In this document: positions 44,104 to 53,406 of the stretch, in pieces
Layout of the letters: each line of letters opens with the position of its first letter
Numbering within the stretch: position 1 is the stretch's first letter
Assembly (NCBI GenBank): GCA_965243775.1
Contig: CBDEWF010000043.1
Coordinates: 1 to 64,000 of the forward strand
DNA length: 64,000 nt
Direction: 5' to 3'
Source: Sansalvadorimonas sp965243775
GTDB lineage: Bacteria; Pseudomonadota; Gammaproteobacteria; Pseudomonadales; Endozoicomonadaceae
The notes under the pieces: generated by a model
The model's input: only the letters and a program-made list of their open reading frames with translations
Told to the model about the DNA's origin: nothing
The model's database searches: none
Position numbers and translations under genes: made by a program

Positions 44104-45618
44104 ATGGAATTACAGAAATATGACGCAACAGGTCTGGCCGAGCTGATACGTCGCAAAGATGTAAGCAAGGAAGAGGTCTTTTATTTTTTCTGTAATCATC
44201 TGGAACGACTCAACCCATCCCTCAATGCTGTTATTCGTACCCGGCTGGAAAAAGCCCGCGAGGAACTAAAGCATGTTCCTGCCAATGCCCCATTCGCTGG
44301 CGTGCCTTTCCTTACCAAAGATCTGCTGGCCAGTATTGAAGGGGAAGTGATGGGGTGTGGCAGTGCTGCCATGCAATCTTATATCGCTCCCTGCGACTCT
44401 TCCCTCGTCCAGAGTTTTCGCAGAGCGGGCTTGGTTATTCTTGGGCAGACCAGTACTCCAGAGCTGGGCCTTATGGGAGTAACCGAGCCTGCTGCCCATG
44501 GCCCAGCCCGGAATCCCTGGAACCTGAGTTTGACTCCTGGTGGCTCAAGTGGTGGTACAGCTGCAGCCGTTGCAGCCGGGATAGTACCCATGGCTTCTGG
44601 AGGTGATGGCGGTGGCTCTATCCGCATTCCCGCATCCTGCTGTGGGTTGTTCGGCCTGAAACCCAGCCGTAACCGTCAGCCCATGGGGCCAGCCTTTGCC
44701 GAGTGCTGGGCCGGAGCTGTCAGTGAGCATGTACTGACCCGTTCTGTCAGGGACAGCGCGGCTATGCTGGAACTGACTAACGGTATGGACAGTGGTGCCC
44801 CCTCTCCTGTTCTGAAAGAGCAAGGTTATCTTGATGCTGCCCAGCGGGATCCGGAAGCCTTGCGAATTGGCTTTACCACAGCCAGCCCGACAGGTTCTAA
44901 GATTGACCCGGCATGTATAGAGGCTGCGGAGAGCAGTGCTGCCCTTTTGGAAGATCTTGATCACAGGGTAGAGGAGATTCAACTGCCGCTGGACAGCGAG
45001 CTGCTGGCAACCAGCTTTCTGACCATGCTGCTGGGACAGACTGCTAAATCTGTGGCCGAGCTGGCTGTACTTCTGGAGATGCCGGTTCGTCATCTTGCCA
45101 TAGAGACTCCAACCAGGGCCCTTTACAGAATAGGGAGTCAGTTAAAGGCCAGGGATTATCTGCTGGCTTTGAATTACTGGAATATTCTCAGCCGAGAGAT
45201 GGGAAAACTGCACCAGCGCTACGATGTCATAATGACTCCGACCCTGGCTGCCCCTCCGCAGCCGATTGGTTCTCTGTATCCCTCATCAGGAGAACAGAGG
45301 GTTATGAAGCTGCTGGGTATTCCGGGAATGAGCTGGCTGGCTCTGAAACTGGGGATAGTGGAAAAAATAGCCAGAGATAAGCTGGATCAGGTTCCCTTTA
45401 CTCCGCTGGCCAATATGACTGGTCAGCCATCCATGTCAGTACCTTTATATTGGACTGATAATAACCTGCCTGTCGGTGTGCAATTTACCGGTGCCATGGG
45501 AGAGGAGAAATTACTGTTTAGTCTTGCAGGGCAGCTTGAGCGAGCCAGGCCCTGGAAAGATCGCTGGCCGGATTATGTGCAATCTCAGTGGAAGAAAGTC
45601 GAAACCTTTGAAGCGTAG
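44104..45618 (+). CDS. Amidase signature family hydrolase
   Basis: A 504-residue amidase from the ATG at 44104 (two in-frame TTG codons precede it). The Ser-Ser-Lys triad is visible: K in FLTKDLLA, and the two serines in TPGGSSGGTAAAVAAG and GGDGGGSIRIPASCCGLFGL. The first 45 residues match the helical start of the family. It resembles broad-range amidases such as 6-aminohexanoate-cyclic-dimer hydrolase-like proteins. It hydrolyses an amide bond; the substrate cannot be told. The gene stands alone and meets the SET-protein gene tail to tail with no space. Confidence 0.9.
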   Translation: MELQKYDATGLAELIRRKDVSKEEVFYFFCNHLERLNPSLNAVIRTRLEKAREELKHVPANAPFAGVPFLTKDLLASIEGEVMGCGSAAMQSYIAPCDSSLVQSFRRAGLVILGQTSTPELGLMGVTEPAAHGPARNPWNLSLTPGGSSGGTAAAVAAGIVPMASGGDGGGSIRIPASCCGLFGLKPSRNRQPMGPAFAECWAGAVSEHVLTRSVRDSAAMLELTNGMDSGAPSPVLKEQGYLDAAQRDPEALRIGFTTASPTGSKIDPACIEAAESSAALLEDLDHRVEEIQLPLDSELLATSFLTMLLGQTAKSVAELAVLLEMPVRHLAIETPTRALYRIGSQLKARDYLLALNYWNILSREMGKLHQRYDVIMTPTLAAPPQPIGSLYPSSGEQRVMKLLGIPGMSWLALKLGIVEKIARDKLDQVPFTPLANMTGQPSMSVPLYWTDNNLPVGVQFTGAMGEEKLLFSLAGQLERARPWKDRWPDYVQSQWKKVETFEA

Positions 45619-48600
45619 TTACGTCCCATTAGAGCGTTGTTCCAGTTTTTTTAGTGCAAAGTAGCGCTCCCGCCAGGCTTTGGTACCAACAGGCTTGGGT
45701 AAAAGCTGCAAATTATTGGGAGACATCTTTCGAAATCTGTTTGAATCTTCAGCTGAGCCCGAGGATATATAAAGAGGGCTGAGCATCCGGTCAATCAGGT
45801 AACCATCTGCAAGGCTTATTTTTTCACCGGATGAGTAAACACTCTGCTCTAACGCCAGACACAGGGCTGATGCGCTGTATTTTTTCATTAACGATTGTAG
45901 ATCTCCATGGAGCGGAATCAAAAATGTTAAAAGGTTTTCATAGGTCCATTTTCCTGTAGCCCTTTTCGAAACGGTATGATCATGGTTATCAATTAAAGGA
46001 ACTGCTTTAAAATTAAGGCCATGATGGGAGTTTTTATCACCTCTATTCAAACAACAAACAATGTATGAAAGCGTATGACCTCTTTCAAGATAATAGTTAA
46101 TAACAGCATGTAGATCTTCCTTCCACTCTATTGAGCCGATGGGGTAGGCTTCTAGCCCATCACTTGGCCTGACTATTAACTTTTCTTTTTCTTTTTTGGG
46201 GAGCCTGCTTTCGGAGATCTCCAATTTAGTCAGAATTATTCTCAGGGCGGATCTGGAACCATTCTGTATACTCTCTTCAGAAAGCCCTAGAAATCTAGCC
46301 AACTTTGCGGCTGTTTTCTTCTGAGTTTGCAGTCTGTGACTTAACAAATGCTCCACAGACTTTGCACTGGTTTTGGTACCGTTATTCATCCAATCTTGAA
46401 CAACACCCTTTAAGTACATTTCATCTGAAGGGTGCAACACGAAATTTTCAGGAATAGCGATCTCTTCATGCTGGAAAAGCCTTTCGACAGCCTCGGGTGT
46501 CCATGTGCTATAACCCTCTCGAGTCAAGGCTTCTGGCAGCTCGGGGCGGTGTAAAGCCTTAAGGTTCTCGCTATAGCTGTGCATGTGCCCTGAAGATAAT
46601 AACTGCGCAATATCCTGGGCATTACGGAACTGGTCTACACATTCAGACAAAAAAAGTACCATGGCTTCTTTATAGGGGGGGGTGTCAGCAGAGCATACCA
46701 TCAGGGTGTCCTGTGGTGTCCAGCGGTGGATTTTGGCAAGTTTGTCAGGTACTTCAGCATTTGAGTAGCGCATAAGATAATTCAGAATTGGGGACGTACA
46801 GGGGGAGGACGGCAGGGTCTTTATCCCTGGCTTGATGTGAGGCACTTCTGCCCATAAATGCTTGTAACTTTTGCATATAGCAGAGATAGTTGCATGATAG
46901 GTTTTAGAAGCACCTCCCCTTAAAAAACGCTCGATAGTTTCTTTCAAAGGAGGCTTTCTATCTTGGCTCACTCCGAGAAGCTTCCAGTGCTCTGCTGTTA
47001 AATCGTACCATTTGCTGGTATCTGACAAAGCCACAGGAATACCAGTTACATGGGGAATCAAATAAGAGCAGACATGATAATCTACTCTTTTACCTGATCC
47101 CGAGCGCCCCCGGAATCCGGTATTACTCATTTGATGAATAAGAGCATCCATCGCCATTCCACTATCAAGTTGATTGATAATCTGTCTCTTTATGGCTTCA
47201 AAATATTCAGTGGAGTCGGTCCGGTAGCAAGCAATAATATCAAAATCATTATTAACATCAATACCAGGCTCTGACATCTTGTTCATAAGACCATAAACAC
47301 AGGGTATATGAGCGCGACGCCATGGCCTTGGTCTGAACTGTTCTGGCCAGAGTTCTTCTGGTGCAGTTCTTGTTCTGTTTAAGTTGTCAACAATACGTGA
47401 AAAAACTATGTCATTATTGAACCCTCTGGAAGTAAGATCATTTTTTGTTGTTGTAATGATAGAAACGATGTTTATCTTTTGACTTTCGGTATTCCCATTA
47501 TTAGCAAAGAGTAATTGGAAGTTATCGCCTATCTCTGAATCAAGATTTGGTTCTGTGTTTAAAAGGGATGTTATATCCCATGCAAGACAATAAAAGTCAC
47601 CATTTTTTAATAAGGAAAAAATAACTTTGATTTGCTCATCAAGAAAATTCAACTTCATTTTTGTATCTCCTGATTTTTTTGAACGACGAATTTCTTTTCG
47701 TAATTTAACTAGATAGTCGATAACATCTTGAACTGAATGCATTCTTTTTTCTGGTGGGTTCAAGTCATGTTGTTTTAGTGCACCTGCTAAATAATTAACC
47801 CCATGGTTGTCTAAAACTCCATCTGAGTTGGTACAATGAAAAAGATAGGTAAGGTATTTGTATTGGGCTTTGTGTGGTATGAAAATACCGGCAAGCTCAC
47901 AAAGATACTGGAGCCCACCGGGTGTCCATTTTTTATCTCCCGTTAGAGGGTTTATATAAACACCATCAATTTCTTCTACACACCTTTCTAAAAAGTCAGG
48001 ATATTGAGTAAGACTTACAATTTTATCTTTGCACTCTTCTGTGAAGTAATCCTGCTCTTTAATAGGGTTGCCATGAATGGAAACTTGAGCCCCTTGCATA
48101 CTAAAGCTCAGTGAAACAGGGAAAAAACTGAGTTGTGGGTAATAATAATCATCTGCTCCCCAAAAATAGCTATTAGGCGCTTTAGATCTAAACTTCTTGT
48201 CGTAATCAGTCAAAAGCTCTTCACTTGGATGTATATCTTTGCGTGCAACTGCAAGAAGACAAAAAGCATCTTTGGGTATGTAAGGATCTACAATAGTTTC
48301 CTCTGTGCTGTTTGATCGAATCCATTTTGGATCAAGACAGGAAACAAGCATTATATTTGCTCTGTCGGAATGATTCATATTACTAATAGGCATTTGACTA
48401 TCTATAGCATCTATACCCAGTCGTACTTCCCGGCTGGAATTATCGAAATAATAAATTTTACTCATTGAAGCTTGATAGCAAGGAAGTCGACAACAGAGTT
48501 TTGGCTGATAACCTTCTATATACCAAGTTAACCACTTCTCATGGTTTAACGTCAAAGAAAAACCTGCACTGGCACGTTCGTCATCATCCAGCAACCGCAT

Positions 48601-49035
48601 TCGTAAAGGGTGTCCATCATATACGGCAACAATCTGGTTTTTTTGAACTGTATTGCATCCATCTCTTAAAAATACACCTTGATTGTGGATGCCACTCTCT
48701 TTGATTATAAGACAGTCTCTTTGGTGCTGATCAAGATATTTACAAGTAATAGCAGAGGGAGGAGATATCACTCTGCCATGCTCAAAGGCGTTTTCTGGCA
48801 AAAAATATAACTGGCCTGTTTGGTTCAAAGCAATGGAGTGTAAATTCGTACATCTTCTTTTCGAACTTTCTGACGGATGATCTGACTGACGTTTTACTCT
48901 AGGCTTGACCTGTTTCTCTACAGATTTACATATAGTGATTCTACTTTTCTTCTTGTTTTTTTTTCTTGCTGGTGGGTGAATACTTCTTGTTTTCTGATAA
49001 ATCTTTATATGCTTGCTGCCAGAATTGATATGCAT
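45619..49035 (-). CDS. SET-domain protein with recurring WTP motifs
   Basis: A 1138-residue protein; ATG at 49035 with AAGGTG upstream. Residues 1-62 are very basic (PPARKKNKKKSR, KPRVKRQSDHP, ESSKRR), like a nuclear-localisation region. Residues about 108-282 match a SET lysine-methyltransferase domain: GVFLRDG and QIVAVYDGHPL, then ISNMNHSDRANIMLVSC (N221-H222-S223, the 'NHS..N' core) and VARKDIHPSEELLTDYDKKF (the 'EEL..DY' core). The remaining 850 residues are unassigned. They carry four similar motifs: W370 (KWTPGGLQYL), W772 (RWTPQDTLMV), W845 (TWTPEAVERL) and W1030 (KWTYENLLTF), each starting a helical stretch. No signal peptide. It is AT-rich. By analogy with bacterial nuclear methyltransferase effectors it may modify host histones; that is an inference. 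Confidence 0.78.
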   Translation of the reverse strand: MHINSGSKHIKIYQKTRSIHPPARKKNKKKSRITICKSVEKQVKPRVKRQSDHPSESSKRRCTNLHSIALNQTGQLYFLPENAFEHGRVISPPSAITCKYLDQHQRDCLIIKESGIHNQGVFLRDGCNTVQKNQIVAVYDGHPLRMRLLDDDERASAGFSLTLNHEKWLTWYIEGYQPKLCCRLPCYQASMSKIYYFDNSSREVRLGIDAIDSQMPISNMNHSDRANIMLVSCLDPKWIRSNSTEETIVDPYIPKDAFCLLAVARKDIHPSEELLTDYDKKFRSKAPNSYFWGADDYYYPQLSFFPVSLSFSMQGAQVSIHGNPIKEQDYFTEECKDKIVSLTQYPDFLERCVEEIDGVYINPLTGDKKWTPGGLQYLCELAGIFIPHKAQYKYLTYLFHCTNSDGVLDNHGVNYLAGALKQHDLNPPEKRMHSVQDVIDYLVKLRKEIRRSKKSGDTKMKLNFLDEQIKVIFSLLKNGDFYCLAWDITSLLNTEPNLDSEIGDNFQLLFANNGNTESQKINIVSIITTTKNDLTSRGFNNDIVFSRIVDNLNRTRTAPEELWPEQFRPRPWRRAHIPCVYGLMNKMSEPGIDVNNDFDIIACYRTDSTEYFEAIKRQIINQLDSGMAMDALIHQMSNTGFRGRSGSGKRVDYHVCSYLIPHVTGIPVALSDTSKWYDLTAEHWKLLGVSQDRKPPLKETIERFLRGGASKTYHATISAICKSYKHLWAEVPHIKPGIKTLPSSPCTSPILNYLMRYSNAEVPDKLAKIHRWTPQDTLMVCSADTPPYKEAMVLFLSECVDQFRNAQDIAQLLSSGHMHSYSENLKALHRPELPEALTREGYSTWTPEAVERLFQHEEIAIPENFVLHPSDEMYLKGVVQDWMNNGTKTSAKSVEHLLSHRLQTQKKTAAKLARFLGLSEESIQNGSRSALRIILTKLEISESRLPKKEKEKLIVRPSDGLEAYPIGSIEWKEDLHAVINYYLERGHTLSYIVCCLNRGDKNSHHGLNFKAVPLIDNHDHTVSKRATGKWTYENLLTFLIPLHGDLQSLMKKYSASALCLALEQSVYSSGEKISLADGYLIDRMLSPLYISSGSAEDSNRFRKMSPNNLQLLPKPVGTKAWRERYFALKKLEQRSNGT

Positions 49036-49292
49036 CTATTTACACCTTAATATTGCCTCATTTACAGATATGTTATTCATCATAGACACTTGGAAATGGA
49101 AATATGATTCTAATTCGTTAGTTATAGCAACACTATTGTTATCTGTTAAAGGAACAAATATCTTTCAATCTATATCAAACATGGGCACTTTATTGTTTTG
49201 AATTTAAAGAGTGAAGGCAAAAAAGTGTTTGGTGTATTTAAAACTATAAAAATACTCTCAATCTAACAGAAATTAAATTTATAGGAATTACA

Positions 49293-51407
49293 ATGGAGCA
49301 GATCAAGAACAGCACGGGTTATAGGATCTGTTACTCTACGTCTGAATCAATGACGCAGATGTCAGGTACGCAAACTACCAGTTCTTATTCAGATACAATT
49401 ACATCTACATCTACATCTACATCTACATCTACATCTGTACCTATATCTGTATTAGAACCGGTAACTATGATGCAATCAATTCCAAGAGATACACTTGGAG
49501 AAACAAGTTCAGCGGAGGGTAATAGTTACAGTAGCAGAGATATATCGGCTGCTGACCCGATAGTAATGCTACAGTCCCAGCTATCCCCCCAGCTACCCCA
49601 GCAACATGCAAAAGATACTATATCAATAATTACTACAGGTGAGAGCAATAAACAGTTGGAAGAAGGGTCTATACAAATTACTGAAGAGTCTGCAAAAAAA
49701 AATGTAGATATTGTGTCTCTTCAGAGTCAATTAGCTATCCTACAAAATAATTTATCCAAGATAACTGACGAGTTATCACAGGAAAAAAATAATGCGCAGC
49801 AAAAAGAAGAACAATTGAGAAAAGATTATCAATTATTGCTTGAGAAAAATAAGACGCTCCACAAAGAGGTTGCAGATAAAAAATTAAAAATAAAATCGAT
49901 GGAGGAAAAAAAACAGGAATACAGGAGTAAGCTTGATTTGTTTGATATGGATAAAAAACTGTTAACCTTACAAAAGCAAGTATTGATAGAGTCTAGTGTG
50001 GAAGTTACCAACAAATTAATTGAAGTAAATAACGAATTAATTGGAGTAACTAAAGATTACTCCGCATTGGATCTGGCTTTCAATCAGTACAAAGAAAATG
50101 CAGAGGCAGAAAAGGGTGATTTAATAAATCTACTCGAACAAAAAAAAGAAGAGATTGATAACTTACTTGCAAGCAAACAAGAAGTAGAAAATGAGCTAAA
50201 TAAAATTAATAAAAAATATTCGGATCTGCAAACATCTATCTGTAATTATAAAAAAGAACTGGCTGATGCAAACTTGAAAATAAGAGAATGTCAAAGTGAA
50301 CTTGATGAAGCCAGTATATCACATGAAGAATATAAGGAGGTTAGGGAAATACAGCTAGCAGAAGCCAAAGAGTCCATTGATAAACAGAAAGAGGAACTGC
50401 AAGGAGTACAATATAAGGTTGTAGACTTGGAGAATACCTTGAATGCTACAAAAGAAAGGTATAAGACAGAGTTGGAAAGAAAGAAGCAAGAAAAGAGTCA
50501 CCAGAGCTCGTTTCTTGATCAACAAGGTATACCATCGACTCATGGCTCTTTTCGTAAAAGATCAGGAAAAGGAAAAGAGCCCCAAACTAAGAAAATTAAA
50601 AAAATAAGCAAAAGCCTGTCAGGAGAGCCAACAACCAGTAAAGAAGCTATAACCAGTAAAGATGCTATGATGCTGTCAACGCCGCCTATGCCAAAAAGTG
50701 AGAGTATGCAGCAGCGTCTTATCCACCCGGTTCCCAGAAACCTTAAAGAAGTTTTTGAAAACGCGAGGCATCTTGGTATTCCCCAAGAGTATGTAGCACT
50801 TGGATTCCCAATAAGGAAAGTGAGTAATAAAAATGTAGATATAAAATGCAAAGATGATTTGCTTTCTCCAACAAAATTTAAATCAGGACAGTTAACAAAG
50901 GTTATTAACAGAATTGAGGAAGAATATATAACTCAATACCATGGCGAACAAACAAAACTTCATGAAGAAGGTATTCAGGCTGTATGGAATCAAGCTACAT
51001 TTCTTGAGTCAGTTTACGATATAAAAGCTTTCAGAAACTGTTTGCATGTTTCTCATGGGGAATTTTTTGAAAAACTAAAAGCTGTTAAAGAAACTGCTCA
51101 GTCGACATTATCAACAAATGAATATTTTAAAAAAGCTAGCGATGTGCAGTCTATAAGAACCTGGTATAAGTCTCAAGTTGCTGAAGAGGCTCAGAAGGGT
51201 TTTCATGGAAGTTTTTGGCCTGTCGAGTGGTTAATAAAGCTCGCTTTAGAGAGTAATAAGCACCCAGAATGTAAATTGGTCCAGCTTGCCTCCTGTTGGG
51301 CTGACTTTTCTTTCCAAATGGCTGTTGAAGAACTGCCTGAAAGAAATAAAGCTGAATACCAGCGCAATAGGAGCCCATTTGACTGGCGAAATTTATACGC
51401 TGAATAG
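49293..51407 (+). CDS. Coiled-coil protein with conserved C-terminal domain
   Basis: A 704-residue protein; ATG at 49293 after AGGAA. Residues 1-50 are Ser/Thr-rich and include a Ser-Thr run from a DNA hexamer repeat. Residues about 137-405 form a long coiled coil with Leu/Ile heptads (LQSQLAILQNNLSKITDELS; KEEIDNLLASKQEVENELNK). Next is a basic linker with an NLS-like cluster (GKGKEPQTKKIKKISKS). The last 210 residues (from NLKEVFENARHLGIPQEY) look folded, with many Trp and Tyr (SIRTWYKSQVAEE, FHGSFWPVEWLIKLALE, SPFDWRNLY). I recognise no family. It is divergent from the SET gene across 257 bases and of similar base composition, so they may be a co-acquired pair. A scaffold or effector role is guesswork. 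Confidence 0.65.
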   Translation: MEQIKNSTGYRICYSTSESMTQMSGTQTTSSYSDTITSTSTSTSTSTSVPISVLEPVTMMQSIPRDTLGETSSAEGNSYSSRDISAADPIVMLQSQLSPQLPQQHAKDTISIITTGESNKQLEEGSIQITEESAKKNVDIVSLQSQLAILQNNLSKITDELSQEKNNAQQKEEQLRKDYQLLLEKNKTLHKEVADKKLKIKSMEEKKQEYRSKLDLFDMDKKLLTLQKQVLIESSVEVTNKLIEVNNELIGVTKDYSALDLAFNQYKENAEAEKGDLINLLEQKKEEIDNLLASKQEVENELNKINKKYSDLQTSICNYKKELADANLKIRECQSELDEASISHEEYKEVREIQLAEAKESIDKQKEELQGVQYKVVDLENTLNATKERYKTELERKKQEKSHQSSFLDQQGIPSTHGSFRKRSGKGKEPQTKKIKKISKSLSGEPTTSKEAITSKDAMMLSTPPMPKSESMQQRLIHPVPRNLKEVFENARHLGIPQEYVALGFPIRKVSNKNVDIKCKDDLLSPTKFKSGQLTKVINRIEEEYITQYHGEQTKLHEEGIQAVWNQATFLESVYDIKAFRNCLHVSHGEFFEKLKAVKETAQSTLSTNEYFKKASDVQSIRTWYKSQVAEEAQKGFHGSFWPVEWLIKLALESNKHPECKLVQLASCWADFSFQMAVEELPERNKAEYQRNRSPFDWRNLYAE
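49401..49436 (+). repeat. Hexanucleotide repeat (ACATCT)6
   Basis: Six perfect ACATCT units inside the N-terminal coding region of the coiled-coil gene, encoding alternating Ser-Thr. Gain or loss of units keeps the frame, so it could vary linker length but not switch the gene off. Confidence 0.95.
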
Positions 51408-51777
51408 TTATGGTTTATTGTTGTTGAGATAAATCCTGTGTATGCTAGTAAATCCAATAATAAAAAGTGTTAAAAAGGGCAGGTTTTTTGATGAACTGAG
51501 ATTTGCTCCTGAATAATGCATTGTTTAATTGTGGTGTTAGTAAAAAACAGCATATTTGCACTGAAATTATAGTGGTTAATAAGCCCTGTGCTTTGGCGTT
51601 TAAAGTTTGGATAATTTTGTTGCAAGCCTGTAGCAAAAGTCACACTTGCCCTGGATGTGTGAGTGGAAAGAAGTATAAGCCCAGAACAGGAAGCTGGGTT
51701 AAAAAAGGGAGAAATATGATTTTGCCTGCAGGCATTTGATCGAGCACTTGTTATCAGAAACAACGCTGGGGGTCTGC
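51408..51777. other. Intergenic region before the xanthine permease
   Basis: No gene is supported in 370 bases; several frames cross it but none has a good ribosome site or family signature. It should carry the permease promoter. No purine riboswitch core was seen. Confidence 0.35.
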
Positions 51778-53226
51778 ATGGTAAATTCAAGTGAACTACA
51801 TATTGGCCGTTCACAGGTCACGGAGAATCAGTTTGCTACTGATTTGATTTATGAGCTGGAGGATAAGCCTCCACTATTTCCTGCACTGTTCGCAGCGATA
51901 CAACATGTTCTTTCCATTTTCCTGAGTATTATCGCCCCCCCACTGATTATCTGTGGTGCCATGAATGTTGATATAACTACAACCAGTTATATCGTCAGTA
52001 TGTCTCTTTTTATTTCCGGTGTTGCTACATTCATTCAGGCTCGACGCTTCGGGCCAGTAGGATCGGGGCTGCTAAGTATCCAGGGGACCAGCTTCTCATT
52101 CCTGGGGCCGATTATTGGCGCCGGCCTGGCAGCTATTGAAGGCGGTGCAACTCCGGAAGAGGCTCTGGCCATTATTTTTGGTGTCTGCCTGGCTGGTTCA
52201 TTTATAGAAATGACAATCAGCCGCTTCTTCCATATTGCCCGAAAGGTATTCACTCCTCTGGTTACAGGAACTGTTGTGACTTTGATCGGCATGACCCTGA
52301 TTAAAGTGGGTATGACCAGCATGGGCGGTGGTTATGCTGCAATGGGCGATGGTTCTTTCGGTTCAATCCAGAACCTCTCCATAGCGTTCCTGACATTGGC
52401 AACCATTCTTGTTTTCAACAACGCCAAAAACAAATACCTGCGGATGAGTTCAATTTTTATTGGCATTATCGTGGGTTATGTTGTCAGTATTGCTCTGGGT
52501 ATTGTTGATTTCAGTGAACTCTCCAAACTGGATGCGATTGCCGTACCTGTACCCTTCAAGTTTGGCATTGATTTTACCTGGGCCGCCTTCCTGCCAATTG
52601 CATTTGTCTATCTGGTGACTGCCGTAGAGTCCATTGGTGATCTGACTGCGACCTCTGCTGTTTCCAAGCAGCCGGTAAAAGGTCCGGCTTACATCAATCG
52701 TATCAAGGGTGGTGTGTTTGGTGATGGTGTTAACTCCTTTATTGCCGCTGTCTTTAATACCTTCCCCAATACAACCTTCTCCCAGAACAACGGTGTCATT
52801 CAGCTGACCGGTGTGGCATCCCGCTATGTTGGTTACTATGTGGCCGGCATCCTGGTGCTGATTGGTATGTTCCCGATTGTGGGTGGTATCTTTAAGCTCC
52901 TGCCTCAAGCTGTACTGGGCGGTGCAACTATCATCATGTTTGGTACTATCGCTTCCAGCGGTATCCGGATTATCGCTTCCGAGAAGCTGGACAAGCGCGG
53001 CATCCTGATTTTGGCCACATCCTTTGGTATGGGTCTTGGTGTCTCTTATGTGCCTGATGTCCTGAATGCCATGCCTGAAATTGTGAAGAGCATCCTCTCT
53101 TCCGGTTACACCACCGGTGGCCTGACAGCAATGATTCTGAACCTGATTATCCCCAACAAGACTTTCGAGTTGGATCAGCTAAGTGGGGACGAGCATCACC
53201 ACGAAGCTGAGCAAAAAGCCAGCTGA
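51778..53226 (+). CDS. xanP: Xanthine/uric-acid permease (NCS2 family)
   Basis: A 482-residue inner-membrane proton symporter with about 14 helices. Start ATG at 51778 (GGGGG upstream) fits the family; a 14-residue upstream extension from a TTG does not. Signatures: VTAVESIGDLTATSAVS and NTFPNTTFSQNNGVIQLTGVASR, the NAT motif region (Q-N-N-G) of xanthine transporters. The C-terminus ends with a His-rich cytoplasmic tail (GDEHHHEAEQKAS). XanP-like purine uptake is likely; uracil specificity is less likely given the motif. Confidence 0.9.
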   Translation: MVNSSELHIGRSQVTENQFATDLIYELEDKPPLFPALFAAIQHVLSIFLSIIAPPLIICGAMNVDITTTSYIVSMSLFISGVATFIQARRFGPVGSGLLSIQGTSFSFLGPIIGAGLAAIEGGATPEEALAIIFGVCLAGSFIEMTISRFFHIARKVFTPLVTGTVVTLIGMTLIKVGMTSMGGGYAAMGDGSFGSIQNLSIAFLTLATILVFNNAKNKYLRMSSIFIGIIVGYVVSIALGIVDFSELSKLDAIAVPVPFKFGIDFTWAAFLPIAFVYLVTAVESIGDLTATSAVSKQPVKGPAYINRIKGGVFGDGVNSFIAAVFNTFPNTTFSQNNGVIQLTGVASRYVGYYVAGILVLIGMFPIVGGIFKLLPQAVLGGATIIMFGTIASSGIRIIASEKLDKRGILILATSFGMGLGVSYVPDVLNAMPEIVKSILSSGYTTGGLTAMILNLIIPNKTFELDQLSGDEHHHEAEQKAS

Positions 53227-53250
53227 CTGATAACCGGGTCGTAAAACAGC

Positions 53251-53269
53251 AAAGCCCCGCTTGCGGGGC
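53251..53269 (+). terminator. Hairpin after the xanthine permease gene
   Basis: AAGCCCCGC and GCGGGGCT form a tight stem 25 bases after the stop codon. The T-run is poor, so termination may be weak. Confidence 0.6.
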
Positions 53270-53406
53270 TGGTGTTGATGACAAAGGTGTTAACGCCAGA
53301 GCCTGGTGTCTCCATATCATCAGTTTGAAATATCCTCCCGATAAGGCTGTTTTTGTCTATTCTACCTCCCTCGCATCTGTGTTGATGTTGATGTAGAGGG
53401 TAAATT

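Noticed and set aside
49393..49440. CRISPR-like repeats at the hexamer array
   Set aside because: Units are six bases, contiguous and in a coding region; there are no spacers.
51508..51777. Purine riboswitch before the xanthine permease gene
   Set aside because: I could not find the conserved three-way-junction core bases; no support beyond gene context.
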